Source: Bacillota bacterium
Lineage (GTDB): Bacteria; Bacillota_I; Bacilli_A; RF39; UBA660
Length of the DNA stretch: 28,884 nt
Assembly: GCA_023391185.1 (NCBI GenBank)
Contig: JAEWBI010000062.1
Span: forward strand, 1-28,884
Direction of reading: 5' to 3'
This document shows positions 28,542 to 28,884 of this stretch, piece by piece (the first letter of the stretch is position 1; the number at the start of each line of letters is the position of its first letter). Both the position numbers and the translations under genes were made by a program. The notes under the pieces were generated by a model that had not been told where the DNA came from, ran no database searches, and was given only the letters and a program-made list of their open reading frames with translations.

Positions 28542-28884
28542 ATGAAAGATATTAATTCAGAGTTATTAAGTTACTTGGAAAAAAACATATTTCCAATATA
28601 TGATAAGTTTTTATCGCATGGAAAAAATCATATAGATTCAGTAATAGAGCAGTCTTTGTTAATAGCAAAAGATTATGATGTAGATATAAATATGGTTTAT
28701 ACTATTGCTTGTTATCATGACATTGGGCTTATTAACGGAAGACAAAATCACGAGATCGAGTCAGGTAAATTTTTATTCGAAGATAATAATTTAAAAAAAT
28801 TTTTTAATGATTTAGATATTATCATAATGAAAGAGGCAGTAGAAGACCATAGAGGGTCAAGAAGTTTGCCTCCAAGAAGTATAT
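28542..28884 (+). CDS. HD-domain phosphohydrolase, N-terminal fragment
   Basis: The gene is cut by the right edge; 114 codons are present. The HD signature is clear: FLSHGKNHIDSVIEQS, then YTIACYHDIGLINGR with the metal-binding His-Asp, then NHEIESG, and DHRGS later, as in small HD hydrolases acting on nucleotides or phosphate esters. The ATG at 28542 has GGGGAG about 13 bases upstream, a little far. An in-frame ATG at 28503 would add 13 residues (MHILLAEGSVIFK) but has only a weak ribosome site. This is chromosomal sequence beyond attR. The substrate is unknown. Confidence 0.8.
   Translation, partial: MKDINSELLSYLEKNIFPIYDKFLSHGKNHIDSVIEQSLLIAKDYDVDINMVYTIACYHDIGLINGRQNHEIESGKFLFEDNNLKKFFNDLDIIIMKEAVEDHRGSRSLPPRSI

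Overview
The window is low-GC chromosomal DNA from a Gram-positive bacterium of the Bacilli/Firmicutes type, probably a small-genome, gut-type lineage; no species can be named. The support is AT-rich codon use, strong AGGAGG/AGGTGA ribosome-binding sites, extended -10 promoters (TATGCTATAAT occurs four times), U-rich hairpin terminators, an agr-type peptide signalling locus, long-form HPF, and tRNA genes that encode CCA and lie in a dense cluster. TGG is read as Trp and TGA is used as a stop (agrD), so the standard bacterial code applies.

Layout. 1-1400: the 3' end of an SGNH-type hydrolase gene and two genes of unknown function. 1474-4369: a four-gene agr locus in convergent halves. A LytTR response regulator and a GHKL sensor kinase run rightward. 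AgrB and a 38-residue AgrD-like pre-peptide run leftward toward them, and a shared 20-bp inverted-repeat terminator separates the halves. 4665-8207: cold-shock protein, ribosome hibernation factor and SecA. 8290-11304: small membrane protein, membrane-anchored tandem thioredoxin-like protein, PH-like protein and a membrane-anchored protein of unknown function. 11301-19775: Ca2+-type P-ATPase, patatin phospholipase, DUF3267 zincin, TrpS (preceded by a short Trp-containing leader ORF), UvrD-like helicase, a possible CotS-like pseudokinase and a NifU-like protein. 19876-20241: S1-domain protein. 20295-21599: twelve tRNAs in two transcription units (Val, Thr, Tyr, Gln, Lys, Leu; then Ser, fMet, Asp, Phe, Arg, Pro).

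21583-28332 is a 6.7-kb integrated mobile element inserted at the 3' end of tRNA-Pro. It is bounded by perfect 59-bp direct repeats that include the last 17 nt of the tRNA and its terminator. It encodes a tyrosine integrase with a small excisionase-like protein, and a divergent XRE repressor with two matching operators. It also carries an AAA ATPase plus TOPRIM-like pair (AbiL/RloAB/PARIS-like in layout), an HUH rolling-circle Rep, and a PIN-like (DUF4935-type) protein. It has no structural phage genes. It looks like an integrative element with a rolling-circle replication step and one or two defence-type cargo modules. Chromosomal sequence resumes after 28332 with a truncated HD-domain gene.

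The observations most worth following are: (i) an AgrD-like peptide with no Cys or Ser at the normal macrocycle position; (ii) a possible translational attenuator of trpS, in which the end of a seven-codon Trp leader pairs with the trpS Shine-Dalgarno; (iii) the complete architecture of the tRNA-Pro element, including paired arm-type repeats and its repressor switch; (iv) its nuclease-type cargo.
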